NCBI RefSeq assembly: GCF_024713945.1 | Contig: NC_134681.1 | Span: 496,001 to 560,000 of the forward strand | Reading direction: 5' to 3' | Source: Dermatophagoides farinae | Lineage: Eukaryota; Arthropoda; Arachnida; Sarcoptiformes; Pyroglyphidae | DNA length: 64,000 nucleotides | Shown: one piece after another, positions 27,267 through 39,800 of the stretch | Layout: each line of letters begins with the position of its first letter | How positions within the stretch are numbered: position 1 is the first letter of the stretch | Made by a program: the position numbers and the translations under genes | Notes under the pieces: model-generated | Told to the model about the DNA's origin: nothing | Database searches by the model: none | What the model saw: only the letters and a program-made list of their open reading frames with translations

Positions 27267-28359
27267 ATGGAAAATCGTGCTGAAAAATCCGGTATTGCTG
27301 CTGAAACCCATGCAAAGGTAAGGCTTGAAATTTATTCCGATGATAAAATGATGAATCATTCATTGACCATTTCAATCATTATTATTTTTTTTTTCACCTA
27401 TCTATTCTATTCAACCATCAATGTTGAGAACTTGAATTGAATGTTGAGAAAAAATTTTATTTTGTTTTTTTTTTGTTTTCACAAATCACACAAATGTTTT
27501 GAAGGCCATTGTCATTGAGTGTGTGTGTGTCCATCGAAACAACGATGTTATTATATGATCATTGTTGTCGTTGTGTATATGATGTTCATTCAATATCAAT
27601 GAACATCATTTTTTTTAAATCATTAGGCGAATGCTTGCCGGATGTTCAACGATTGATTATTGACCATTGTTCAGAGGCTGTTTTTAATGATTATTTGAAG
27701 AATTGATTGTTTTCATCATCAGTTTATTTAAGATACTCGAATAAATGCAATCTGTATGTGAAAATACATTAACAATAAAATCATGTCTTTAAAGATGATA
27801 TGACTTTAATCATTATGACCAAAAAAAAAACTGTGAAAATCACATTACAAGACGAGTAATAGACAAGAAGAAATCTTCAGAAATATTGATTGATCATTCT
27901 AGTCTGTTTTGATGTTAATCATCATCAAAAATATGATGAATAAATTATTTATGTTCATCTGGTTAGTGAGTGATGTATGAATTTCTTTTTTTCTTTTTTT
28001 TTGATAAAACTTGTTATTTTCATTGGAAACATGAGCTAAATGATGAAATCAGGAATCTTTGATTTAAAAAAAAAATTTGATAGATATCATCAACGAATAA
28101 ATGGTACAAATAAATGAGAACGATAATAATATATATAAGATATATATTCCTATTCAATATATTGGCCAAAATCCATCTGTCAGTTTTTTCTCATTTATAC
28201 ACTCATTTACATTAATTTTTTTTTGTTCATTTTTCCGGTTTCATTATATTTCCATCACCAAATGATCGGCCATCATAGCCACGGTGGCCAACAACATTTG
28301 AAATGTTTAAATATTATCATCATTTTATTATTATTATTATTATTAAAATGTGTCAGTAT

Positions 28360-28392
<33 letters not shown>

Positions 28393-29303
28393 ATGTATAT
28401 CGGAATATAACGATATCAATCAAGGTCAAATGAAATTATTTGCTGTCAGATTGTTGTTGTTGTTGTTGTGAATAGAAATGCTAGTTTGATGATATTGCTA
28501 CCGATATTATTATGGATTTCAATCAAAAAAAAAAAAAAAAGAATTTCAATAGATCAAAAATAGTGATATGACTATATTGATAAACAAAACAAAACAAAAC
28601 AAAAAATGCCTATACCTTTTTTTTGATCAATTGATTGCAAAAAAAAACTATACACTATATTGATATATGTTACAACTAAAAAATATGTGTGTCATACACT
28701 TGAACAGGTGCAATCAAAATATGATCCGGATTTGTCGAAACAAATATTGGCATGGATTAATGATATTGTTGAAGGTGTCAATATTGATACTGATGGTAGT
28801 GAAGATAATTTCCATGCAGTATTGAAAAATGGTGTCGTACTCTGCAAGTAAGTAAAACGTTTTTTATTTGTCATTTTAATCATCAATTTTATTTTTATCT
28901 AAATCCAATTGGTTCCGTTTATCATAGATTGGCTAATACTATGAAACCAGGAATAGTGAAAAAATTCCAGGAAACATCATTGCCATTCAAATGTATGGAT
29001 AATATTAATTCCTTTTTGAAAGCATTAGATGTATTGGGCGTCAACAGAGAAGAAACATTCCAAACGGTTGATCTTTGGGAACGTGTTAATCTTCATTCTG
29101 TACAGATTTGTTTGTCATCATTGGCACGTAAAGCAAATAAATTCGGATTAAAAGGATTTGGACCAAAAGAAGCTGAAGAAAATAAAAGAAATTTCACTGA
29201 AGAACAATTGAAACAAGGTGAAACAATTATTAATCTACAATATGGTACAAATAAAGGTGCTAATGCTAGTGGAATTAAATTTGGTACATTCAATCGTCTA
29301 TAA
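27267..29303 (+). CDS. Transgelin/Chd64-type calponin-family actin-binding protein (3 exons)
   Basis: Coding exons are 27267-27317, 28708-28847 and 28928-29303, giving 188 aa. Both introns (1390 and 80 bp) have GT...AG ends and the phases agree. The N-terminus (M-E-N-R-A-E-K-S-G-I-A-A-E) and VQSKYDPDL match arthropod transgelin/Chd64 proteins and identify the tiny first exon. A single calponin-homology domain spans about residues 24-130, with the characteristic DNFHAVLKNGVVLCKLAN and FQTVDLWERVNLHSV stretches. One calponin-like repeat lies near the C-terminus (LQYGTNKGANASGIKFG, about residues 166-182). Proteins of this type bind and bundle actin filaments in muscle and non-muscle cells. Length is normal for the family and no defect is seen. 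It runs tail-to-tail with the CLEC16A gene. Confidence 0.94.
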
Positions 29304-29479
29304 ATTCCAATTTTTTTTTTTATTAATCAATCACAATTCACTGGATTCATATTATTATTATTAACATTCCGCTAATTGATTATGAAAAAAACAATTTATA
29401 TACTTGTCTTCTTTTTTTGTTTATTTTATTTTATTTTTTGGTTAACAAATTGTCAATTCCATTAATTAAAATTGGTTGA

Positions 29480-29485
29480 TTTATT
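29480..29485 (-). promoter_or_regulatory. Candidate polyadenylation signal for the CLEC16A gene
   Basis: AATAAA on the minus strand about 400 bp after the CLEC16A stop codon. More copies follow around 29418-29436 on the same strand. Confidence 0.4.
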
Positions 29486-29722
29486 CATAATTTTTTTTTC
29501 TCAAAAATAATAACAAAAATTAAAACTATAAATATATATGTGTGTGTGTGTGTGTTTTTGTGTGTGTGTATGCGTGGGAGTAATTTATATTGATATTAAT
29601 TAATGATTAATTCACCGTTGATAATTTTCATCATTATAATAATAATAATAATAATAATAATAGAGCTTAGTGACCAAAACAAACAAACAAACAAACAAAT
29701 AAACAAACAAAAAAAAAATATA

Positions 29723-29736
29723 AATAAATAAATAAA
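29723..29736 (+). promoter_or_regulatory. Candidate polyadenylation signals for the transgelin gene
   Basis: Three overlapping AATAAA hexamers occur about 420 bp after the transgelin stop codon. They form a short AAAT repeat, so chance occurrence cannot be excluded. Confidence 0.4.
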
Positions 29737-29883
29737 AATTCCATACATATTCAATAATAATAATACAAATACAAATATTATAATGATATCACAAAAGGAT
29801 AAAATTTGATAATAATTTTTTTCTGTTTGTATACATAAATCATGCACATGCACATGCATACACCCACGAATGAATATAATTGT

Positions 29884-32800
29884 TTATACATCAAATGTTT
29901 CAGATGTACGATTCTGTTGTCGTCTCAATGATGATAATGATGATGATGAGGATGATGATGATGATGGCGGTGAAGATCTGTTATTTTTATTGTTATTATT
30001 ATTATTATTATTATTAGCAGTAATTATTGTTTCATTTATATCATTGTTAATCATTCTGGTTACATTAAGATTATCCAATGATATGGCATCAACTACATCA
30101 TGATTATTATTATCCAATGGATTGATACCTTCTTCAATATGAGTATCATTGAATAGATGGGAATTATTAGAATTTTCTTGCCATTCGGCTGCTAATGTAA
30201 CAGATGCGGCAGCCGATACCGCTGTTATTGTTGACGATGTATTCTTTCGCAATGTTTTTGGACTAAGATCATTCAATGGTATACCATATTGTTCTTGATC
30301 ATGATCATTATCTAAATGATTGGCGGGATATTTTAATTTCTTCTTAAGACGTCTTTCATTTTCAATCGATATTTTAGCCGATGTTTGTTGTTGTCGATTA
30401 GAAGAAATCGATTTATTTGTTTTATTATTTGATACAGCCGGTGAATAGGCATAACGTTTTTTGTTTAACATATCCAATTTATTAGTGTTATTATCATTCG
30501 ATGAAGAATCTGAAGATTGGCCAACAGGAAATTTCGATGGAACAGCAACACCTGGAACTGCATAGGTTCGCGTTAAAATTGGATGATTATGATGATTTTG
30601 ATTTGTAGCTTTTTTATTACTATCCAGAGAGGATTTCGATGATGATCCGGTACGTATAATTGATTGAGATACTGTTGTTTGACCACTTGTTGGAACATCA
30701 ATAAGATTAGCCACAGCTATTATTTTACGATCCAATACTTTTTTATGCGCTTTACAAAGATTATTACGTGCAACTAAACTACGAACAGTATCGTTGAATT
30801 GAAATCTAGCCACAATACTTTGTTGACGATTACGATATCCAATTCTTGTAATAGTCATTTTGTTATCTAATGCTATGGAAGATGATAATCGATATGAATC
30901 AAAATAAATATACAATGATTTATTATTATCTTTTTCCGGTAATGGCGGTGATGTTTGTAGATGACCAAGCTCTTTTGAATGCATAACGATTTTTTCAATA
31001 TCCTGTAATCTAGCGATAAATCGAATGACACCCCAACCATATCGTTTATCATCCGGTTCAATAAGAATAATAAGATCGTTCATGATGGTCATGAACCGTT
31101 GCATTCGACGACCACTTGTATTGGAGTTTTGCATCAGAGATGGACTTTCAGATCTTGATGCTGGTGCTGATTGTGAATAACGATCACGGGCATCACCTGA
31201 ATATTGTCGATGCTGATTATTCACCAACTGATAAAATGTTACTGAACACCGATTTAGATCACAATTTTCTTGAATTTGAAAAAAAAAATTATCAATAAAT
31301 GTTAAATTTAAACAATTTGACTCACCAAGATCAATAAATTGATCTAAATAAACCGAAGGTGAAGTAATAGTATCGTCTAATAGTATGGAAAAATCTTGAG
31401 CTTTATCATCGGTGCTTGTATCACCCATTGATTTACGAACATCAAATGAAAGAAGACGTAAAACGAAAAATACTTGAATTATCTTTAACAAAAATGAATG
31501 TGAATAATATATTAAATCCATAATTCGAAATAAAAAAAAATCACTTACATAACGAGCTTTTTCACAATCGATTCCTGGCAGACGTAGATGAAAATTTGAA
31601 TCATCTTTGTTTATTTCATTTGGGGGCAACAATAACGTAGCATCCATGAACAATTGTTCTAATGTTAGATATGAATCATATGACCAAATCTGATTGGATC
31701 GGTCTGATGCAGAATGTTTGGATGGAGAGGCCGATGTGGACGATGATATTGAGGTACGTGTTGAACAAGAATGAGAATGAAACATTCTAGCTTCTTTTTC
31801 AAAAAGATTCAAAAATATAGATTCATCTATTGAGCAATAATAGTGTCTTAATATATGGCAAGCATCTTCACGAGCTTGTTCTAACACTGCTATTTGATGA
31901 TCAGACAATATCACATGACCATGAGGACGTGAAGTAGCTTGGGATTCTTCAGGTGGATTCACAACATTCGACGATAGTGGACAACAGGCAAGTTTTCGGA
32001 ATAAATGAACAGCAAGCTCAAAAGTTACCAAACGTATGGATGAGTCTATGGTAAAATTAATTATGAAAATGAATCAAATTAATTTTGTTATAATAATATG
32101 ATAACTTACTTGATGAGCTACATTGACGCATGATTAATAAAAGGCTGTTAATCAATGTATGATGAAACGAATTTGTTGGCGGCAAAGATGTATCATCATT
32201 CAATGATGACAAAAAAATATTCTCATATGTCTCACTATCAATAGCTTTATTTGAAACAATTGACGAAATTAAAGAAAGTGAAAATAAAACAATTCTATCG
32301 TCCGAACTTGTCCAATCGGGTATGAATCGAATGATTTGTGATGAATGACAAGATTTACTGAGGTTATTTCTTTCAGAATTTTTGCTGCTACTGCTACTAC
32401 TATTACTGTTCCTATTATTATTATCCATGGATGATTCAGAGTTAGGAATAATTTTGGCATTCAAAGATGCTAACAATGTAATCAGAAATGAACAATCCTG
32501 CCAATTTATTGCTGGACATGATTCAATTTTTGATTTATTTTCATCACTTGTTGAATGATTTGGGTCAAAATTATTAACCGTTTCTTCTGCTAACTGTTCA
32601 TTATTATCATTATTATTTATCGAATGTGATGGACTTGAATCTAACATTTCACTAGAATCGGAAGAATTTTGATTCGATGTTGTCTGTATGGCTTGTTCAA
32701 TGGCTGCTTCTAACGAAGTGATGGGCTGAGTAAATTCACATTTTTGTGCAATAGTTTCAATGTCTTGTTTGTTTGAAATCAATGCCAATAACAATGTTTT

Positions 32801-34033
32801 GAGTAAAGCACCATATGAAATGATTAAGAACACCTGTGTTAATAGAAATATTGCAATTGATGGCGATAGAATGACATTAATTTCTTTGGAATTTGATGTT
32901 TCTGATTTAAATTTCGAATCAATACGTAAAAATGAATGCATATACAATGGAATTATAAGGCGATACAATAGATTATCTGAAAGTACATTATTAAGATCAT
33001 CAATATCTAAGAGTAGAATATCGTTTAAATAATGAAGATGATCAAGATGTTCGGCGACCAAATCTTCTAGACGATTAATTAGATTAGAAGAACTATTACT
33101 ATGTGGCAATGAACCTTGAATGTTCGATGATGATGATGATTGATTTCTTGATTCAATATATGTTGCCAAAGAGCTATTTAAATCTAGAATATGATTACCA
33201 ATGAACCAGGATAGATTAGAAAAATATGGTGCTGCCGTACAATCACGTATGAAACGAAGCATCGCTTTTTCCTGTACACGAAATACATTCAATGTCAACG
33301 TACGAACTGCAATTCGTACCATTTTTTCTGAATGATTAAAAAATTTAATCGCCTCAGTATAAAGAGGAAAATCGGCTGTATGTTCATTGAAGAAAAAATG
33401 TATTGTATGTGTATTCAATTTAAGCGATAATGTTTTCAAAAATGATATGTAATAGGCCATAACTTCTTCATCACTAAAATCAAATTTATGTATAATAATT
33501 GAATTAACGTGATTGTTTGATAATAAATAATAAAGTGATGTTTCATTCTTGATGTTTTCAAATAGAATATTCAATGTTTGTAATAATTGTGTACAAACAT
33601 AGCCACCACATTTTTGTTTCATGATATTCAAGAAAAAATAGAGCATATTTTTTTCGAGAAAAAAACTATAATAATGAATAATGGATAAAAGGATTTAAAA
33701 TAGTATTTAATTTTATTTTTAAAACTCAAATATAACTTACTCAAAGACACTAGAATCATTTTGATCACCCCAGATTAGAATTTCAGCAATTTGTCTCAAT
33801 GTTTCAACCAATAATGTACGATTTGATTCACTGACCGTTTGATTTTTTTCCAATAAACGATATAATAATCTATATAAATGAAATTTGATTTACATTATTT
33901 ATAATTTGATATTTGATTTCTATTATAACACTCACTTTAATTGTTCCAATGAATGTGGATTGCCATTGGATCGAACTAAAGACGATTCGGAACTGGATCG
34001 AGACCAGCCGAACCATTTTGTTGGTCTAAGCAT
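29884..34033 (-). CDS. CLEC16A: CLEC16A/ema/gop-1 homologue, endosome and autophagy regulator (6 exons)
   Basis: Minus-strand coding exons, in order, are 33936-34033, 33741-33869, 32110-33665, 31549-32045, 31326-31482 and 29884-31268. All junctions are GT...AG, the phases agree, and the product is 1273 aa. The N-terminal FPL domain (about residues 50-200) is strongly conserved: RQIAEILIWGDQNDSSVFD, LLQTLNILFENI, HKFDFSDEEVMAYYISFLKT and AIKFFNHSEKMVRIAVRT. DLVAEHLDHLHYLNDIL follows. After an Asn/Ser-rich linker, conserved parts return (FMDATLLLPP, EKARYIIQVFFVLRLLS, RYGWGVIRFIARLQDIE, KVLDRKIIAVANLIDVP). The C-terminal third is low-complexity, with an Asn run and a Ser run near the end. Family members act in endosomal maturation, mitophagy and autophagy; despite its name, human CLEC16A is not a functional C-type lectin. 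The start is the first ATG upstream of the conserved NPHSLEQLK. The length is slightly above the human protein because of the linkers. Confidence 0.95.
31269..31325 (-). other. CLEC16A intron 5: 57 bp, in-frame, no stop codon
   Basis: The donor cttg|gtgagt and acceptor aattcaag|aa enclose 57 bases that read through in frame as 19 codons. Splicing joins D-L to E-N-C-D-L-N-R, closing a gap relative to CLEC16A homologues. It is the shortest intron recognised in the window. Confidence 0.82.
31483..31548 (-). other. CLEC16A intron 4: 66 bp, in-frame, no stop codon
   Basis: The donor tat|gtaagt and acceptor gttaaag|ata flank 66 bases that are a multiple of three and remain open. Removing them restores the conserved EKAR-x-x-I-x-VFF spacing of CLEC16A proteins, so splicing is the expected state. 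Confidence 0.85.
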
Positions 34034-36840
34034 TTTAGAAATTTTTGTTGAATATAATCAGAAATGATTTTAAAAATCACTTTAATGAGAATTTCCAATT
34101 ATTAGTGGCGATGATGGTTTTGTGGGCATTAAAACACATTACTGAAACATTTTGAATTTTTTCCGTTATAAAAATCAAAACACCGGTATAAATGTGGTTG
34201 TTGATGATTAGCTGATTGAAACCTGATGAATTTCCAAGATCCAAATTAGTTGATGGATCAAATTGAGAGAAAAAAAACAATAAAAAAAATATTTAATAAC
34301 AACAACAACAACAACGACATTTACCAACACACAAACACACACATCAAAAACGAAAGATGATGTGAGCTTTATAAAAGCCAAACACATCAGCTGGATTTAC
34401 ACTCGAACATGTACTGTTCATAGAATATGTTATGTGATTTTGAATAGATTGGACCTGGAATTATCATCATTGTTTATAAATCAAATATTGACCATTTAAT
34501 ATTGAATAAATATAGAATGAGATTGTAAAATGAATCAATTTAGTTTCAATTTATCAAAAATTATTCGAATGATACACGAAATTGAATATACCAGCGATAA
34601 CAGAATGGAAAAAACCGGGCTCCACATTCATATGATGATAATCTATGAATACGGTTACTATATAATTTTCAGATTCAGATATTTTTAAAAAAAACTGAAC
34701 AAGAAATTATAACCATAACCATTTCATGTATTATATATAGCCAAAAACTAGGCATTCTGGTTATCACTTTTACATGTGAATTCAATTTAAATAAGATAGA
34801 AAGTACTATGAATTTGAATTTGTTGTTGTTGTTGTTTTTTATTATTATTCCATTTTCTCATGGATAAGAAATTTGGAGGAATATATAAATCCAAAGGGCC
34901 ATAGAGATAGTTTGTTTGCTTTTCAATAATTGTGTGTGTTTGTGTGTGTGTGTGTGTGTGTTTCAAGAATGGGAACCAATGAAATGAAAACAAAAAAATT
35001 CACCAAACAAAACCAAACACTTGGATTCGTTCGATTTAAATCGAAATTTCGACCGTAGGTGGCAAACAAACAAAAAACCTTAATACAAAAACCTAAATGA
35101 TCGATGAGAAATGAATTGAATGTAAAAATAAATAATAGAATTAAAGAATTGATGAATGGAAAATATTCTTCAATTTTGTTTTCAAATTGTAAATTGAACA
35201 AATAAAATTAGCCAATGCAAAAGCTTGGCAAACCAATTTAAATGTCAAGTTTTTTTTGTCGTCATTCATTAAAATTGGATAATCTGATTCTATATATATA
35301 AATATAGACTGGGCTAAAAAAATGTTGAAATGTTAATATGTCAACTCATAAATGAAATGGAGAAAACATTGTTTTTTTTAAACATTTTAATGGGCGTTTT
35401 TTTCAAATTAATCATTTACTATGATTGTAATTGTAAATAACAATTGGTTTTTAAAATCAATCAATACATCTTTGCCCACCGTTGTGGATGTGTGTGTGTG
35501 TTTGTGTGTGAAGAATATATTGATTCTCAAAAAAAAATTCTCTACATTAAAATATGTGTACAAACAATAACCTCTTTTTTTGTATTGTTCAAAAAAAAAA
35601 AAATTCTTTTCTGTTTCGATTAGTATGAATCGAAAATTGTGAATAATAGATTCTGCTCCATTTGATACCGATGAAAATAGGATCTGGTCTTTCTAGAGAA
35701 CATTTTTTTCCACCGAAAGCCAAACATCACATCGGACCATTTTATATATATATAATTGTGTGTGTTTTCTGGTTTTCAAGATCTTTAAAGAATGCTTTTC
35801 TTCTTTTTTTTTTGCTATCTTTTTCTCATCAGTTTATAACTTATATATATAGTTGTGTGCGTGTGTGTTTGGACTTTTAATGTATGTTCCCTGTATGTTG
35901 TGACGTTTCTTCCTTTTTTTTCTATTCATTTGCAATAGGACAAAGAGAGCTATATATATAAATAATATAACAACGGACCAATCTTCAAGGTGGAACATCA
36001 AGATCCGATTCAATAGTTCCCGGACAACGGAAGCAATTCTTTGCTATTTACAATATATAATAATATAGTATCGAAAATAAAAGAATATAATTCTAAAGCG
36101 ACACCAAACACACAAAGAAAGAATCAAAATGAATGGGCCATAATATGAATCTTTGACACAATGGTAGAATTTCCTACCACTCCTACACTACTTGCAAATC
36201 AAATCAACAACAACAACAACAACAAAAAACAGTGTTTGTGATCCGAATTTTATGGAACATTTTTTTTTCATCTCTCATTGGGTTGTATGTATAATAGAAA
36301 AAAAAATTTCACATTGGAATCGACATACAACACGAGAAATTTTTCCGACTACTTCCCTTTCATATATGTATATGTGTTCATATGTATATTACACTGTGGC
36401 CTTTAGAAGAAAATTCTGGTTCAAATCAACGATTCCTCATACACACACGCATATACCAAAACAGAAATAATGAACATATTTTTTTTCTAATTCGTAATAC
36501 ACAGCTTATACGACAAGAGAAAAATCGAAAAAACAAGTGCAAAAAGAAAACAAATCTTGAATCGTAAAAAAGAAAAGAAAACATCCACCTTGAAAATAAT
36601 AGAATTTGTAAGTGTTTATCATCATCAGCATTATTAAATTTTCATTTCGAAAATTCTTTACAACAATATTATTTAGTTTTTTTTGTGTGTGTGTGAGTGT
36701 GTTCTGGTTCTGGTTCTGATTGTATATAATTGGTTTCCTATTTTTTTTTTTTAATTTGCCCGGTCATTTTGATCATTTTCACTTTGTTTGAATCAAATTG
36801 TTTTTTTTGTCTTTAGTATAGAAAAAAAATAGAAATTAAA
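34034..36840. other. Divergent intergenic region between CLEC16A and the Nwk-type gene
   Basis: These 2.8 kb separate two divergently transcribed start codons and should contain both promoters. A probable 5' UTR intron of the Nwk-type gene lies at 36608-36816. On the minus strand, 34034-34270 is likely CLEC16A leader. Repeats include CA/GT blocks near 34928-34960 and CAA near 36207-36228. No other coding sequence was recognised. Confidence 0.55.
36608..36816 (+). other. Probable 5' UTR intron of the Nwk-type gene
   Basis: A consensus donor (gaattt|gtaagtg) and a pyrimidine-rich acceptor (ttttttgtctttag) lie upstream of the ATG. The acceptor is 24 bases before the start codon. If real, the transcript has at least one non-coding first exon ending at 36607. 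Confidence 0.5.
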
Positions 36841-39800
36841 ATGAGTGTAATATCATCATCACCATCACCATCACCAACACCACCACCAGCACCAGCACCA
36901 GCACCACCACCACAATCATCATCACCATCTCATCATCAACAATATTCAACAAAACCAGGTGCATTAGTTTCAGCAGCTAAATCATTATTATCTGAACAAT
37001 CGACACGTCTTTCATTGAAACATACAACAGATATTGATCTATTGGATGATTTGCGTAATTATTTAAAAAATCGTTGCGCTTTAGAACGTGATTATGCACA
37101 ATCGTTGGCCAAATTGAATACAAGCTATTCAAAACGTTCATCAACATTTTTAACATTTGTTTCAAATGAAGATGATAATTCTGATATCAAGTAATTGATT
37201 TGATTTTCAAAAAAAAAATTTTGATATTTTTTTAATAATTTTTTTTTCAAATAATCAAATTGTCACTACTATAGAACATTATACAGTTCATGGAGAATAT
37301 ATCAAGAAGAAACAGAGAAACATGCCAAAAATCGTCAATCACAATTTGAACAATTGGCAACAGTATGTGAAACATTGAAAACATTACGTTCACATAAGAT
37401 TCAGGTGGCCAAAAAATGTTTGGACAATTATCTCAAGTAAGTATCTGAAGCATTAAATGGGATTTAAATGTCATTTTTGTTTTCATTGAAATATCATTCA
37501 AACTGGCCATTTATATGGGTTATAAAACATTTTTCCATTTGTTAACAATCATTAACAACACATTGTGACAATCATTATGATAACAATAAATGATAATAAT
37601 GGACAATAATTTCCAAAAAAAACCGGACACACACACAGAAAAATGCACGAAGAAATTGTCAATTCAGTCAACGAGATTGATAAAACAAGAAAATTATATT
37701 TTGAAGAAGAACATTTGGCCAAACAAGCACGAGATAAAGAAGAAAAGTAAGTTGATCCAAAAAAAAAAAATTGTAAAAATACATTTTTCACAATATCTAG
37801 ACTAGATGATGGATTTTTATTTCATTATTATTTAACATTTTTATTCTTTTTCATCAATTTCTATGTCAATACTACATACATAATGATGATAATAATAATA
37901 AAATAAAAGAATTAAAAAACGTAAAACAGGCATATTTGCATCATTTACAAATCTACAAAATAAAAAAGAACGTACATCAGCACATCGTGAAGCAAGCGAT
38001 ATACAATCAACTCAGGTAATATAATTACTAATCAATAATTATCAAAATTGTTCAATATTTTAATTTTTGTTTCCCATCGCTTTGATGCATAACAATAACA
38101 AACGACGACGACGAAAAAAAAAATAGGCACGAAATGATTATATAATGGCATTAGCAGCTGGCAATGCACATTTTGATCATTATTATAATCAAGATTTAAT
38201 CAATCTTATGTTGACCATCGATGATTATGTATTGGATAAATGTCGTGGTTATATGTTAAATTTATTAAAAGTGGAAAAAGATTCCGCTCAATCATGGTAT
38301 GATGTTAATGAAAAGGCCACCGATCTAGTTGATCATACATCAGCTGATTATACAAATTCAATATTTTTACGCGATCCAAATTCAACATCATTGACGTAAG
38401 TTATTATTATTATTATTGTTTGCTATTTTCTTAATTTAAATGAATAATAAAATAATTGTTGAAGTAATTAATAAATTAATTAATTTATTTCCAATATATA
38501 AAAAAAGGGAAATATTATCATATGAATTTCAGGCATGTGATAATGATCCGATCGATACAATTTCATTGGATCATAATGCTGATATTGCATTACGTAATGA
38601 AGGTCAAAAATGGTTCACTTGGTTTTCTAAAGAATGTCGCAATCTAAATCGTTTATCAGCTCAATTAGTTAAATTACAAGCATTGTTATCGGAAGGTCAT
38701 AAGGTAATTTATTTATTTATTTATTTATCAATCTTTAATAATAATATTAATAATAAAAATTTTTCCTCATTTTTCAAATCGAATCACACCATTCAATCCC
38801 CTATTACAATATTTAATAATTGATCACATTTCAATAATGATAAGACTGTCGATCTACCTGGAAGTGGACAGGTAGATATCGAGAATCGAATTGATGAAAT
38901 CCGTCAACAGCTACGTAAATGTGAGATAAGTAAATTGAAAGCAAAGGCTCGTCTACAAGCAATTAAAGAAAGCGGTGCTGAAGTTGAAGATTTTATCGCA
39001 TTCGAAGCTCAAGTTGCAACCGAAATCAAACAACAATCGTTGGAAGTGGATAATTTGAATCTAACTTCATTGAGTCGTACACCATCGATGCGTTCACATA
39101 GTGAATTGGAAGCTAAACTGTATGTAATGAGATTATTCAAATGAAAAAAAATTGATTTATTGATTTTTTTTCACCTTTTTCTTTGTAGTAGTTCAAAAAG
39201 TGAATCTGAAAATGTTTCCACCGGTGGACATCAAACGGTACGACCTGAATCATCATCATCGATTGAACAATTGGATTCGCCTGATAGAGAACTTTTACAG
39301 ATGGGCACTAGTATTGAAAGTACATCACCTGCACCCACATCTGCAGCATATTCAGCAGCTAATCAAACATCTTGGGGTGATTATGATCCAACACAAGCCT
39401 GGGATAATGAACCATCTGTACCAACCGCTGCTACTACTACCGTACGTAATGCCTATAATGGAATTAATGAAGATGGACAACAACAACAACAACAACAAAC
39501 AGCCGATGAATATCGACAACAATCGACGGATTTAAATGATGATCGAATGGATAATGATAGTTATCAACAACATAATACTCAGGAAAATTTCTATGATGAT
39601 TTCAATCAACAACAACAACAAGATCAACCAATGGCCGACGGATTTGCATTGATTGGCAAACAATGTTTTGTTCTATACAGTTATACTGCCCAAAATGATG
39701 ATGAGCTCACCATTATTGAACAGGAAATTCTTAATGTTGTGAATGCAGCCGATAAAGATTGGGTCCAGGCACAAAATAAAGACGGTTAGTCATTAAGGTC

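Larger units (their letters stand above)
29304..29883. other. Convergent 3' flank of the transgelin and CLEC16A genes
   Basis: These 580 bp separate the two stop codons. Overlapping AATAAA hexamers for the plus-strand gene lie at 29723-29736. An AATAAA for the minus-strand gene lies at 29485-29480. If both are used, the two 3' UTRs overlap by more than 200 bp. Repeats present are (GT)n near 29540, (AAT)n near 29636-29662 and (AAAC)n near 29679-29711. Confidence 0.6.

Noticed and set aside
36120-36190. Possible tRNA-like stretch (gacacaatggtagaatttcc)
   Set aside because: The resemblance to a Gly-type D-arm is partial; no acceptor stem, anticodon arm or T-arm consensus can be drawn.
38440-38507. 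Upstream extension of Nwk exon 6 as a separate coding start
   Set aside because: It is the intron between exons 5 and 6. The phase-correct acceptor at 38507 rebuilds the continuous F-BAR sequence.
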